Positions 47,101-60,449 of a DNA stretch of 64,000 nt are shown here, in pieces (the first letter of the stretch is position 1; every line of letters begins with the position of its first letter). This DNA is from Laccaria trichodermophora (Eukaryota > Basidiomycota > Agaricomycetes > Agaricales > Hydnangiaceae), in the NCBI GenBank assembly GCA_018417955.1, contig JACTVC010000002.1, positions 4,340,001 through 4,404,000 of the forward strand, given 5' to 3'. The position numbers were made by a program, and so were the translations under genes. The notes beneath the pieces were generated by a model. That model did no database searches. It saw only the letters and a program-made list of their open reading frames with translations, and was not told the DNA's origin.

Positions 47101-48729
47101 TGTATGAACTTGGTGAGTTAGACGAAAAGATTAGAAGGGCAAATGAGAGAGGCAGCAGCTCTGCTGGGAAAAGTAGTTTCAGTTGGGCTTGGGGTCTTGA
47201 TGGTACAACTGAAGAACGAGAAAGGTTAACTGTCGGTCGCTTTTTTCTTCTCTTTTCCTTACCAGTTTTCAGGGGAATCACTATGGATATTGCACTCCGG
47301 TCCTTGAAGACGACGCATAGACAAATTACCGTCCTCGACGCCCCGGGGCACAAGGATTTCATCCCGAATATGATTTCTGGGGCATCTCAAGCTGACTGTG
47401 CCTTGCTCGTCGTCGATGCCACAACAGGGGAATTCGAGGCTGGCTTCGAGAAAGGTGGACAAACTAGAGAACATCTGCTCCTCACACGGAGCTTAGGTGT
47501 TGCTCAGGTGATCGTAGCCATCAATAAACTTGACCAGGTCAGACTTTGACATGAGAGATTCACGACGTTTTTTTTGAATATTGTCTTGAAAGGTCGAATG
47601 GAGTGAGAGTCGATACGAAGAAATCTGCGCAGTTCTTCGTCCGTTCTTGGCACAATCTGGCTTCCATCCCGGCAAGACGAGATTTGTTCCCGTCGGCGCA
47701 ATGCAAGGAATCAATTTGTTGCGGCGCGAAGGTGCTGATTCATCTTCCCTTCAAGAATGGTACTCGGGCCCTACACTGGTTAATTTTCTTGGTAAGTCTA
47801 TTCAAAATCCCAAAGTTACCTCTTTTTAATATCGCGCTCTATCTCCAAAAGATCAATTGGACCCTCCTGCACGCGATGTCACTGCACCCCTGCGAATTCC
47901 TATTTCGAATGTTTTCAAAGGCCAAGGATCTGGTGCTGTCTCCGTCTCTGGAAGACTCATCGCCGGTATTGTTCAGACTGGGGAACGCTTGAGGGTTCTT
48001 CCTGGGGATGAGAGCGCCATCGTTAAATGTAGGAAGTGCTTCAATGGCTTTCCAAGTCCACGCGTTAAATTTCCACCTATCAGCAATCGAGGTTGAGGAC
48101 AAGTTTGTCCCGTGGGCAGCGGCGGGTTCAAATGCAACTCTCAACTTAAGTGGAATCGAGGCCATCCACTTGGGAATCGGCAGTGTCTTGTGCCCTCTGA
48201 CGGATTTGATCCCCCTGGCCACCGTATTCACCGCTCGGATCATTGTTTTCGATATCCAAGTGCCAATTACTGCTGGAATCTCAGTACGTATTTGTTTTGT
48301 GGTAGATCGCCGACTTCACCTCCTCTGTTTAGGTTGAACTTCACCATCATTCACGTGACGTTCCTGCGACAACTCTAAAATTAATATCAACCATTGACCG
48401 CTCATCGGAAAACGTAATCAAAAGCAATCCACGGTAAATGAACTTTCAGATATCTGTGTTTCACCAATATGTTCACGCCAATTGTCCCAAGCGTGTTGAC
48501 AAAAGGAACTTCAGCTGAAGTGCAAATCGGACTCCGTCCAAGTCCGGTTTCTAATATCGCAGGCAGAGGGATTCCATTAGAGCCTTTTTCTGTGAACAAA
48601 GACATGGGACGGATTCTTATCCGGAGGGCTGGCGAAACTATTGCTGCTGGTGAGTTTAATATTTAACATTTACGAATCAAGATGTATTAAGTGATATGTG
48701 GAGGTATTGTTCTCGAGGTCATTTCTTGA
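44161..48729 (+). CDS. HBS1: HBS1, ribosome-rescue GTPase
   Basis: Translational GTPase that brings Dom34/Pelota to stalled ribosomes in no-go and nonstop decay. About 1,200 residues. Exon 1 [13 protein letters not shown] joins over an intron to [20 protein letters not shown]. The HBS1 N-terminal domain is [20 protein letters not shown] to [17 protein letters not shown] disordered Ser/Pro linker of about 650 residues follows. The GTPase domain has [10 protein letters not shown] (G1, cut by an intron after VVIG), GITMDIAL (G2), DAPGHKDF (G3) and NKLD (G4), then the beta-barrel domains [36 protein letters not shown] and a last exon ending IVLEVIS. It is much longer than yeast Hbs1 (about 610 residues) because of the linker. 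The exon end near 46530-46593 is uncertain. Confidence 0.9.
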
Positions 48730-48946
48730 AAGGATTAGGGGATAACTGGTGCAATGGAGTAGGAGAAACATCATATATGTACAGAACAACATCATAAACG
48801 CACAGGGAGCAAAAAGTGGATTCCGGTTGATTGTGTCTATTGTCGTTAGGAAAGCAAAAAAGGGACATGCATGCAAGTTCAAACCTGTCCCATCTAGAAA
48901 AGATCGCAAAGCATGTGGTCGTCATGGGCATCAAGTAAAGGGCCGT

Positions 48947-50471
48947 TTATTCTTTCCCTTTTTCCTTGTCCTTGTCGTGATGGAATATATGTTTCAACTT
49001 GCCAAATATTGAGGTTCTTTTCTTTCGCGCAGAGTTGGGTGTACCGAATCTTGATGACGAAGGCGAGTTGTTGACTGAACTAGACGGCGATGAGGTTGGG
49101 AAGGGGTTTAAAGAACGTTTGACGGGCGTCGACGGCGCGCTGGTGATAGACGTAGATGTCGAAGTCGGGGTGGCTCGCCCATTTGGAATAGCCTGTTCAG
49201 AGTCCAGTGCGGGTGAGGGTGAAACAGATATCGCTGGAGTCTTGTATCGATCCCCAGACTCTGCGAGTCCAGAAGAACGAACAGTATCGTTTTGGGAAGT
49301 CTCTTTCTCGTCCACTAAAAATTCTCTTTGGGCTGAAGGGGCTGCAGTGACGTCCGGAACGTTCTCTTGCGGTGTTGAAACGCCCTGTTGGGTCACCGGA
49401 ACTTCAACTTCCTGGTCAACATGTGGAATACTTGGTACTTCTGCAACAACCACCAACGATTTCTCGGCCTCGGCTGCAGGTTCGGAAGATGTGCTAGTTT
49501 CCGGCACATGAAGCTCAGGAGCCAAAACGGAAGCGTGTGAGGTGTCCCCCAGTCCTTTTTGACTGGAGGCAGGAGCGTCTGCCGATGAGGAAAATGACGG
49601 AATGATGTTGCTCTGAACAATCGCGATTGGCACAAGAGACGCAACTGGGGACGGCGTGTAGTCTGGACTTGTTTTCGGTGGCAAAATGGGGCTAGCAGTG
49701 ACATCCTGATCCACGGTAAAGGCTGGAGCTGATGCATCAAACTCTGGGTCCGCCTTCGAAGTTTCTGGGTCCACTTTCGAGGTCGAAATGGCGATCTATC
49801 AAAACAGTCAACAAGAGAGCACAAAGGAAATTTTAGCTATTTACCTGCCCTGCATTGATGGGATCGATACCTACAAAACTGTTTACCATCCCACCAAGCC
49901 CAGATGCCACATATTCAGGCACGGAAGAGGTACCGTCTCTGGCGATGACGGTACTAGCGATACCTGAAAGTAGTCGAGGGAACCCGGGCCCTGCCACAGC
50001 TGCTGCTTGAGAGCAGGAGTCAAGTCTCTCGGTCTCCGCAAGCTCAGCCTTCCCGTTGGCAGAAATGCTCTCAACGTGTTGTCCTTGAGCAATTGGCTCT
50101 GGAGGTGCGGTATAGACATTGTTGACATATCCTCCTGGGTCTACCTCGGTCGGTTGGTTTTCCAGTACAGACCACTGACCATCAACAATGAACTTGTATT
50201 TGATTTTCTGACCCCAAGGTATGTCGACAGTGGCCTCAAGACCTGTGGAGGTCTTGGTGAGAGGCACGGACCTTGACCACTGATGAAAGTCAGTAAATGA
50301 AAATAGAAGGCGTAGAAGCGCTCAAGAATTCTGCTGACGTTGTCGAAGGTTCCAGTGACGATGCCACTGCTGGGATCAGTATGCGGCCTAAGATACTGAT
50401 GAGCGATGAGGAGACAATAATGATAGTTGACTTAGTTACCATTGGAAAAGGACCTTGTGGAGACTAGACAT
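48947..50471 (-). CDS. CBM48 (AMPK-type glycogen-binding) domain protein
   Basis: About 450 residues. Spliced N-terminus MSSLHKVLFQWPHTDPSSGI leads into the CBM48 fold: VTGTFDNWSRSVPLTKTSTG, ATVDIPWGQKIKYKFIVDGQ and WSVLENQPTEVDPGGYVNNV, the standard order for AMPK-beta-like modules and for yeast Mdg1/Crp1. The remaining 350 residues are disordered, rich in Ser, Pro, Ala and Thr, and end in a basic stretch (KKRTSIFGKLKHIFHHDKDK) that may bind membrane or nucleic acid. No enzyme domain is present. The ATG at 50469-50471 is chosen because it gives the typical short first exon. The gene converges on HBS1. Confidence 0.85.
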
Positions 50472-50568
50472 GGTTCAAGTTCAAGCCTTTTCAGCAGAAA
50501 AACATAACTTACATACTGACGTAGCAACTAATTATTTAACTAGTAGCAACTAATTAATTAATTACCAG

Positions 50569-51553
50569 ATGGCATCGTCTTCTACCTCCTCTTCATCGTC
50601 GGACCTGCTTGTTATTCTACCCCACCAGTCTCATTCCATAAATAATGGCATCTTCCAACTTTCTTTTTCCCATCCATGGCAGACCCTTCCCCACCCCTTG
50701 TCGATTGATCTAGTGCTGGACGCTTCCCCAGGATGTGGGGGTGTGGCCTGGCCTGCTGGGCAGGTGGTTTTGGGAACACCAGCCCCTCTCGACATGTCAT
50801 GTTCATTCTATTCGTCCGCAGATCCTGGCAACGTACCTCGTTCAGAAAGGCACCGACTTCATCTCTGGTCGGAACACAATTGAACTAGGCAGTGGGACCG
50901 GACTCGTTGGACTTCTGGCAGGAATCCTAGGTGGAAACGTGTGGATAACAGACCAATCGTTTGTTCCCCGTTTCTCTTCGCCGTGCTCATCTCAAGCCTT
51001 TTCAATTCAGTCCTCTCCTGCCAATCATGGATCACAACGTTTCTATCAATAACTTGTGTAACAATGTCAAGGTGGCGGAACTCAATTGGTCTGTTTGTCT
51101 TCTGAGCTATCTGAAGTCTTGCCAGATGACGCCTCTGATAGCGCTTCATGTTTGCTCTAGGGGGTCTCCGATACCGCCAGAAATTCCCCGTCCTGACCTT
51201 ATCCTTGCCGCTGATTGCGTCTATTTCGAGCCCACATTTCCCCTTCTTGTGCAAACTTTAGCCGATCTTGCCGATGCGACAACAGAAATTTTGTTTTGCT
51301 ACAAAAAGCGGAGAAAGGTTTTCTTGCAGCATCTCAAAAATTTCCCTCACAAAGCTCATATCCTGTTGGCTAGGCCGACAAACGCTTTTTTGCATTGCTG
51401 AAAAAAGCATTCACATGGGAAGAGGTCAAGATTTTTCTTGCGTCAAGGACAATCTCTTACTCTCTCGATTGTCAGGTTCAAGACGACCCTAATCGCAGTG
51501 TATACAACCGGGAGGCAATCACTCTTCTCCGACTTTCCAAAAAGTTGGCATAA
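50569..51553 (+). CDS. EFM6: Protein-lysine methyltransferase, EFM6/METTL21 family
   Basis: Seven-beta-strand SAM-dependent methyltransferase; yeast Efm6 methylates elongation factor 1A. About 240 residues in several exons. An N-terminal Ser-rich stretch leads to VLDASPGCGGVAWPAGQ, joined over an intron to ILATYLVQKGT and the SAM motif NTIELGSGTGLVGLLAG, then GGNVWITDQ (motif II), NVKVAELNW, PDLILAADCVYFEPTFPLLV (post-motif II with the family DCVYFEP) and TEILFCYKKRRK. The last exons give FALLKKAFTWEEV-like sequence and end LRLSKKLA. The substrate is inferred from the yeast homologue. Confidence 0.82.
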
Positions 51554-51766
51554 TTGGCTCTAAATATGTCAGGCAGTGCTAACCAGGAATTCCATTTGAG
51601 CACCCATGTTTATTAGTCTCTCGATTTCTGTTGCTTTCACCAGCAGACCAGCATAATATCTAGAGGTACTGTTCGCAGATATCATGCGTCGGGTATTAAG
51701 TCGACATCGACGATCTTTCAGAATTTCACGACTTAATGAGGTATCGTTTTAATCTGCACGTAAGAT

Positions 51767-52160
51767 TTATAAGTCATGAGGAGATGGGGAATAGAAAGCG
51801 GGCGGCACCTGAAGCCCATGGATTCCCTCAATCTCTTGCTTCAGAGTCTCTGTCACCAGTTTATGCTGCTTGATTGTTGACAACCCGTTGAATGACTCGC
51901 TAGCAATTGTAATTGCATAAAAGCTACCGCAACCTCCTAAAACATGAATATTGCTGAGCGTATGGACTAGCAATGACAGACGTTAAAACGAACCAGACAC
52001 ATCCAGTACCTTTAGATGAGACGGAGCAAACCGTGCAATGAGCTTGTCGTGTATTGTCTGCTCTCCGTCGGATAAGTGTGACGAGGTGTTCCGCCGTTGT
52101 GCCGTGGTGCTGAAGGGGCGTGTAGCTTGAAGAGCGGAGAGTATTCGACGGGAGAGCATA
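51767..52160 (-). CDS. BOL3: Mitochondrial BolA-like protein
   Basis: Works with glutaredoxin 5 and Nfu1 in passing 4Fe-4S clusters to lipoyl synthase and similar clients in the matrix. Two exons (52160-51995 and 51936-51767) give 111 residues. The presequence is Arg-rich with no acids in the first 28 residues (MLSRRILSALQATRPFSTTA). The BolA domain has DGEQTIHDKLIARFAPSHLK, DVSGGCGSFYAITIAS and LSTIKQHKLVTETLKQEIEG followed by IHGLQ. The Cys in GGCGS and the HGL ending fit the BOL3 branch. Only 40 bp separate this start codon from that of COX15. Confidence 0.88.
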
Positions 52161-52200
52161 AGAGGTGATGGTAAATAAATAACCTAGCTTCCCCCTCACC

Positions 52201-53818
52201 ATGCTTCTGGGTGCGCTGAGATTCGCAGCACCTTGCAAGTCTTCAGCACGCTTCCTCTTCACTCAGCAGTGCCGTCGCCCTGCAGCCTGGGGATTTATCA
52301 AACCTCGATGCCACCCGTACTCCGTACTTATATGGCGAGCACGGCCTTCTACAACTTGGCCAAGTAACCCCCCACTTCCTACACTACTCCGCCTTCGACG
52401 TCTACAATCTCGCTTCACCTCGTCAGGACCCACTGCGCCAGCCCCAGTCGAACCCTTGCCGGTTCTTCCCTCTTCTTCAGTAGGAAAATGGCTTATGTTC
52501 TCCTCTACCCTGGTTTTTGCAATCATCGTTGTTGGAGGCGTCACCCGTCTCACTGAATCAGGTTTGAGCATCACAGAGTGGCGTCCTATCACTGGTATTT
52601 TACCTCCCCTGTCGCATGCTGAGTGGATGGTAGAGTTCAACAAGTACAGCGAGACTCCCGAATTCAAACTGTGAGTGTCGCCTTTCAATGCATATCATTT
52701 CTGAGTAATTTTTCTAGATTGAATCACTCTATCTCACTCGAGGACTTCAAATCCATCTTTTACATGGAATGGGGTCACCGTATACTTGGCCGTCTAATCG
52801 GCGTTCTATTCGTCGGCCCCTTGGCCTATTTCGCCGTGAAGAAAAAGATCGGCGCGCCAATGGTAGCCAGACTTTCTGCCCTTTCCATTCTCATTGGATT
52901 TCAGGGACTACTGGGATGGTACATGGTCAAGTCTGGGCTTGAAGATTCGCTGATGGACACCCCAGGGGCCGTACCGAGAGTATCACAATACCGTCTGGCT
53001 GCCCATCTTGGTACTGCGTTTCTTTTATACGTGGGGATGTTCGGTACTGGTTTGGCTGTCATAAAGGACTGGAAGTTTGCCCACGGAGCGCCTTGGAGTG
53101 GACTCGAGGGTCGAAGCATTTCATCTGTTTTGACGAATCCTTTGGTGAAAACATTTAAAAAACAGGCTTGGGCTATTACAGCTCTTGTATTCCTAACTGC
53201 TCTATCAGGTGTGTGTTCGTCTTTGACTGCCTGGGTCTCACTACATCTTTGAAATTGTCAAGGTGCCTTCGTTGCTGGGCTGGATGCTGGACTCCTATAC
53301 AATGAATTCCCCCTCATGGGCGGTCGTCTGGTACCACCTCGCGACGAACTCTTTGACCCTGCCTATTCCAAGAATCTTGACAAGTCTGACAAATGGTGGC
53401 GGAATCTCTTTGAAAACCCGACAACGGTACAATTTGATCATCGTGTTCTAGCAAGTGTCGTTCTCGTTTCAACACTTTCATCTCATAATATTGTTTCCAG
53501 GCGATGACTACTTACCTTGGCACGGCCGCGTTGTTCGCTCAAACATTCAGACCAGCGGTACGCGCTGCTCTGCCCCCACTTGTCCGAATGGCAACAACCG
53601 CCGCATTTGCCATGGCCAACGTGCAAGTGGTATTGGGCATATCGACACTTCTTTACCTTGTTCCTGTGCCTCTCGCGGCTGCTCATCAAGCGGGAAGTGT
53701 GATGCTTCTCAGTGCGATGGTCCATCTCCTGATCAATCTGCGCAGACCTGGGGCAGCTGCTAGACTCTGGAGAGAAGCCGTACAACGACCCTCTGGCAAA
53801 CCAACCCCAACCATCTAA
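52201..53818 (+). CDS. COX15: Heme A synthase
   Basis: Inner-membrane protein that oxidises heme O to heme A for cytochrome c oxidase. About 475 residues, few exons. A long basic presequence (residues 1-85) precedes eight predicted helices. The conserved His residues are all visible: [36 protein letters not shown] and [13 protein letters not shown]. The family block [20 protein letters not shown] is intact, as is [20 protein letters not shown]. The intron at about 53210-53262 falls between LSG and AFVAG. It begins 40 bp from BOL3 in the opposite direction. Confidence 0.95.
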
Positions 53819-53976
53819 CTTAGAATAAAAGTAATCGTACGTAAGTATATAAACGGCCGCCACTGACATGATTAGGGTGCTTCTGAAGGATTCTCATAGC
53901 AAAGAAACGTTCAACATAAAGTACTCTTCTGGCTATTTACTACAACGGAACAAAGGAGCAGTTTTTCTTCAGAATG

Positions 53977-56900
53977 TTACCGCCCTTTCTTCTCTACCCT
54001 CCACTCCTTGAATATGCCATCCAAGCTTTTGTAGATTAGATGCGATGGAAGACATCTTATAATTTCTCCAACTCGTTCCTCAACTTCGCCCTTGCCTTTG
54101 TCTCCCAAAGCCTTTTTTGCATACTCCACCGTCATGCGGAACATGGCAAGAACTGCAAGGGACACATGGGTTTGCTGAGAGCCATGGGCAGAACCCGGAG
54201 ACAGCGCTGATAGAAGGGGGCCAGCTATGCTGGGCCCAGATATCGTTGGTGCAGTTTGCGAAAAGGGGGTAGCTCGCTCGCCACGGACAAGTCGAAGAAG
54301 AATTTCCAAGACATTGTCCGTTTCCGTCAAATGGGTCTTCAAGAAACGTTGACGCTCATTAAGGGCACCCACAGGTGAATTGGTCGCCCAGCCATCCAGC
54401 ACAGTCCAGATTGTAGGTGCCTAGAGGAAGTGTTAGATGGGGTAAGACAACATTTGAGATGTTCTTTTACCGGGTCAGGATCAACAACTTGAATTTTCTT
54501 TTCCCAGCCTTCTGCTGCATCTCCAGAGACCCAAAACATTCGACCGAACATGCTCTTCAACCAGTCTTGAACATCACCTGTTTTGGCCCATTTGGGCTCC
54601 GACAATGGCCGTGTTGTGTCAAGGTGGACAAGTAGTGTCAAGGTCGAAGGTAAAGTTGCTTTTGAGAATGGAGGGAGGGTGATGTCGGGGTCACCGTCGA
54701 CAGGACTGTCCAACAAAGTAGGAAGAGGCAAGTAGGACTTTGTAACATCGGACAGGCCTTCCAACTATAGAATTCATCAGCAATGAAGCATACTTGATAA
54801 AATTTAACATACGACTATTCCTTTCAATCCATCATCTCCCTCTTTGCCTATCTCAATGACAACTTCGATGCGGCCCTCTTGACGGAAAACCTTGAGCGAC
54901 TTGACAACCTCAGCATCAATGACAAGTCGCCGGTTGCCACCAGCGTATGATAGCGACAGGCGATTTGCCGATGGAATTTTCGCCGAGTTAACTTCAGCTT
55001 TAACGACAGGAAAAGGCAAGGAGTCTTCAAAAGTTGATGTTGACGATGTAGACAAAAGTGTGTTGGAAGTTGGAGATGCGGGTGGTTCTGGGAGATGGTC
55101 TGCGTGAATAGAATCCATTTCAACAGAGTGGGTTTTGGATGCAGAAGAATCGTCGTCATGGCCGTTTACGACGATAAATGGGCCATTGTCTATAAGGCTT
55201 GTATCTTGGGTTTCAATATCTTGAGTTTCGATACTCAGCAGGGTCGCATCCGCCGAGAGTGCTGCGAGTAATTTTGTAGGAGGTATTGACGAATTGTCCA
55301 AAATCTGCGTAGGAACAGATACAAGATGGTTAGTAGGTTGTTCCCCGCTGCTAAAAAATGAGTAAGGACAACGTTCAATGAACAGGATATGTCAAATACG
55401 GACACAGATTCAGAGAGCAGAGAGTCATTCTGAGAGGAAGAAATTGCATCGGCAGCAATAGAAACAGATGGCTCCTCTGAAGCAGAGGGCGCAGTAAGAA
55501 CATGACCGTCCGGAGACAGCAAGGCAAAGCCTTCAGTTCGCTCCGTCTCGTTATCCGTCGCCAAAGGGGCATCGACACCATTGATGGGTCCATCCACCGA
55601 CACACGCTCAAGCACAACACCAGAAGAGGAGACAAGAGGAGCAACAGAAACAGCTGAGACTTCATCTCTCGGAAGGGATCTGTCCGTTTCCTCAGATACC
55701 GCTGGACGAAGCTCAAGAGCCACTACCCCCGCCAAATTTACATCATCATTATGAATAATGCCTTGAGGAACCAAAACATGTCAGCAGTGTGCGCACAAGG
55801 CAGCCTCCTCACCCCCAGAGAAGGTTCAGAGGGTATTTCACACCAAAACGTGCGAGAGGCGAAGTAAAAAAAAGCTCACCATCAATCATTTCACCTTTAA
55901 TATCATCATTCTCTGACGGTTTGTTTATAGCAGGGGCATGCATATGGTCACTGTCCTCTTCCTCGTCGTCTGGAGGATGTAACTCACCGGCTGCCTCATC
56001 TTCCTCTTCACCTTCGACAATGGCAGCCATTAACCAGTCGGCTTCACTCGCAGTTTCAGCCACACTTGGTGCAACACTAGCAGCCACGCTCGACCGGTCA
56101 TCGCTTAGCCCAGCCATTTGTGGAGGTGGCGGAGGAGCTCGACTGTCATCCAGATCTCCATCCGCGTCATCGTCCTCAATCTTCTTTCGCTTTCCTTTCC
56201 TGGTGTCTGAAGGGGCATCCGTATACGAAAAAGAAGAACCATTAGGAATTGGGCGAGCATCATCAGCAGTGACTGGAGTATGAAAATATATCCTGATTCG
56301 TGATGGTGGAGGCGTATTGGAATTCACGTCAGATGAAACTCGCGGCAAAGCCGTTGTTATAGCTTGGGACCCTTGAGAAGGCGTGTCCTGCACCATTACA
56401 TCATGCATAGGATCTAATGGTGCCTCATCTTTTGAATCAACTTGAGGTTCCGCTGCAGGATTTGACGAGTCGGCCCCCTGCAAGATACTATCGTCCTCCA
56501 TCTCCTCATCTTTTACAACGACGTTCGACTCTTCCAAACCAACTTTGACCATCTCTTTCATTTCTGTCTTCAACTGAGATGAAGGTGGTAGCACGCCCCA
56601 AGTCCAATCCAAGTCAGGGATTGAGAGGCCAACCATCTTGAAGTCTGTAAGCGTCCTTCGATTCTCTTCCTTTTTACCATTGGTGACGTTTGATAACGCA
56701 ATTCCATCTCTGGAGTTGAACGCGGAGCCACTACTCCCTCCATCGTGTCGACCGCCTCGATTGCCACCTTGGTTGCGAGCACGGAATGATCCTCCTCCAC
56801 TCCCACTATTGAACGATCCACCGCCTCGTCTACCCCCATAATCTCTGTTTGCCCCGAAATTTCCCCTCGACCCGTGTCCTCTCAAGGGTCCATTTGGTTG

Positions 56901-57806
56901 TCCACCTCCCCGTCCGCCTCCACCGCCCCCTCCAACGAAGCTACCACCTCGACCACGACCACCTAGCCCACCTCTGTTGCCGGACATTGAACCTGCCCTT
57001 CCACCACGAGCTCCACCGCCAGAAATACCTCCACGGCCGCCAACGGCACCTCCTCGGTTGCCTCCCATAGGGGCATGCCCAGGTACTCCACCACGACTGG
57101 GACCATGGACGGGTCCGGTAAAAACTCCCAAGTTTTGAGGTGGTGCGGGAGGAGGCTGGAATTGAGGTTGTGGTGGTTGTGTCGGTGGTGGATGATGTTG
57201 ACCTGGATTGTGTCGGTTGTTGGTGGGACCATCGAACCGTTGTCGTTTAGCTGGAGGAAGGTGTTGAGGAGGAGTATGATGAATGTGGCGAGGTTGCTGT
57301 TGCTGAGGTTGTTGCTGAGGTTGTAGGTGAGGAGCAAAAAATTGCTGGGGTTGTGTAGGTGGATGAGGATACGACTGTTGGACGATAGGTTGAGGTGGAC
57401 CAGGTTGAGGAACGTATTGCTGGGGATAACCAGCAGTTGGCTGGTAAGGATTATAAGCGGGCTGAGGTGGTGGTTGAGGTGGTTGTACGAGCTGTGGTGG
57501 AGGGTGGTACTGCTGCTGTTGCTGTTGCTGCTGCTGGCGTTGCCAATGGTTATTTTGAGATCCATAACCATAATTTGCGTATAAAGCACTTTGTTCAGGC
57601 GGAGGACGCGGAACTTGAGGAGCGGTCCATTGAGGATTATATTGGGCTACAGTTGGAGGTTGCACATGTGATTGCTGGGCTGAAGCTGCGTTTGCCCACC
57701 AAGCAGCATACTCAGGATGTGTTGGCTGAGGAGGAGGAGGAGGAGGACCAGGAGGAAGAGGAGGTTGTTGCGCTGTAAAACTAGGGAGAAATGGATTTTT
57801 GTTCAT
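53977..57806 (-). CDS. Large Gln/Pro-rich and RGG-box protein of unknown function
   Basis: About 1,100 residues; no family recognised. The ATG is at 57804-57806 (57813-57815 in the same frame is TTG). Residues 1-200 are Pro/Gln/Tyr-rich (prion-like), with a polyglutamine run. Residues 230-370 are dense in RGG and GGRGG motifs, as in RNA-binding proteins. Then come a conserved-looking TLTDFKMVGLSIPDLDWTWG and acidic, Ser-rich stretches with a basic KGKRKKIEDDD signal. After introns the C-terminus becomes ordered: NRRLVIDAEVVKSLKVFRQE, GRIEVVIEIGKEGDDG, LLVHLDTTRPLSEPKWAKTG and a helical end with LAVLAMFRMTVEYAKKALGD. The architecture suggests a nuclear RNA-associated protein; this is inference. 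Confidence 0.78.
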
Positions 57807-57890
57807 TTCGCGCAACAGTGACCGACAACAAGCATACGAGGACGACTACAAAATTATCACTTTCAATCTCCGCTCAAATTAAAATAATAT

Positions 57891-58493
57891 TTAATATTTA
57901 ATATCATCCTGCGGTGCACCAGGAAGCCGAGGTGCAAGTTCCTTGGCCTGACTCACTTGCCTGCGTTTCCGATGCTCAGACTGCCGCACTACACAGCAAC
58001 CCCATCAGTCATTGCATAAATTTAGTGGAGAAAAAGCAACCCACTCGCAAAAAAGTCTCGGTGAAGAACGTATCGCTCATGTGTTGGCGTTGACGGTGCT
58101 GGACCACGACGAGACGGGGCAACCGGCTTTGTCGTATTGTCATCGGTCTTGTCTTTCTCCTCCTTTTCTTTCTGCTTCTCCTTTTCCGCTTTCTGCTTCT
58201 GCTTTTCTTCCCATTCTTCCTTCACTTTCTTGATCTCCTCGGGTGTCAAAGTAGTACTTGGTGACGGATTGTCGCGAACTAGGCTCGCAAACCCTTGGTC
58301 GGAGAGATGTCCAGGACAAGTATAAACGAAGTCAGTCGTGTTGATGGTCGCAAGTACTATCGTTGTTGGTCTTGAGCAGACATAACAAGCTTTAGCAGTG
58401 CCAGCTGTCTGTGTACAAGTATAAGTTTCATGGCCGTATTCACAGGATAGGAAGAGATTGTACCCTCTTGTAATACAGATTTGTGAATGACAT
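57891..58493 (-). CDS. VFA1: VPS4-associated protein 1
   Basis: Partner of the ESCRT disassembly ATPase Vps4 on endosomes. Three exons: the first holds MSFTNLYYKR (58493-58464), then the intron ending at ACACAG, then TAGTAKACYVCSRPTTIVLA and TINTTDFVYTCPGHLSDQGF with the two Cys pairs of the Vfa1 zinc-binding start. A highly charged coiled coil follows (EIKKVKEEWEEKQKQKAEKE), then HERYVLHRDFFAMRQSEHRK and, in the last exon, AKELAPRLPGAPQDDIKY. About 160 residues, near the family norm. The start is 74 bp from SFA1 on the other strand, and its stop is only 84 bp before the next minus-strand start. Confidence 0.9.
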
Positions 58494-58543
58494 GAGGTCA
58501 AGTTCAAACTCGAACAAATCAAATCCTTATCTTGAGCGCTTAA

Positions 58544-60361
<1,818 letters not shown>

Positions 60362-60449
60362 GCGTTGTAAAGCACAGCATGTACGAGAATATGATCCGGC
60401 CATAAAATCCATGAGTAGATGGTCGTAAATGACATTGAAATATTCGAAG

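Noticed and set aside
56963..57589. 208-residue minus frame in the Gln/Pro-rich region
   Set aside because: Alternative-frame reading of CAG/CCA-type repeats within the RGG protein.
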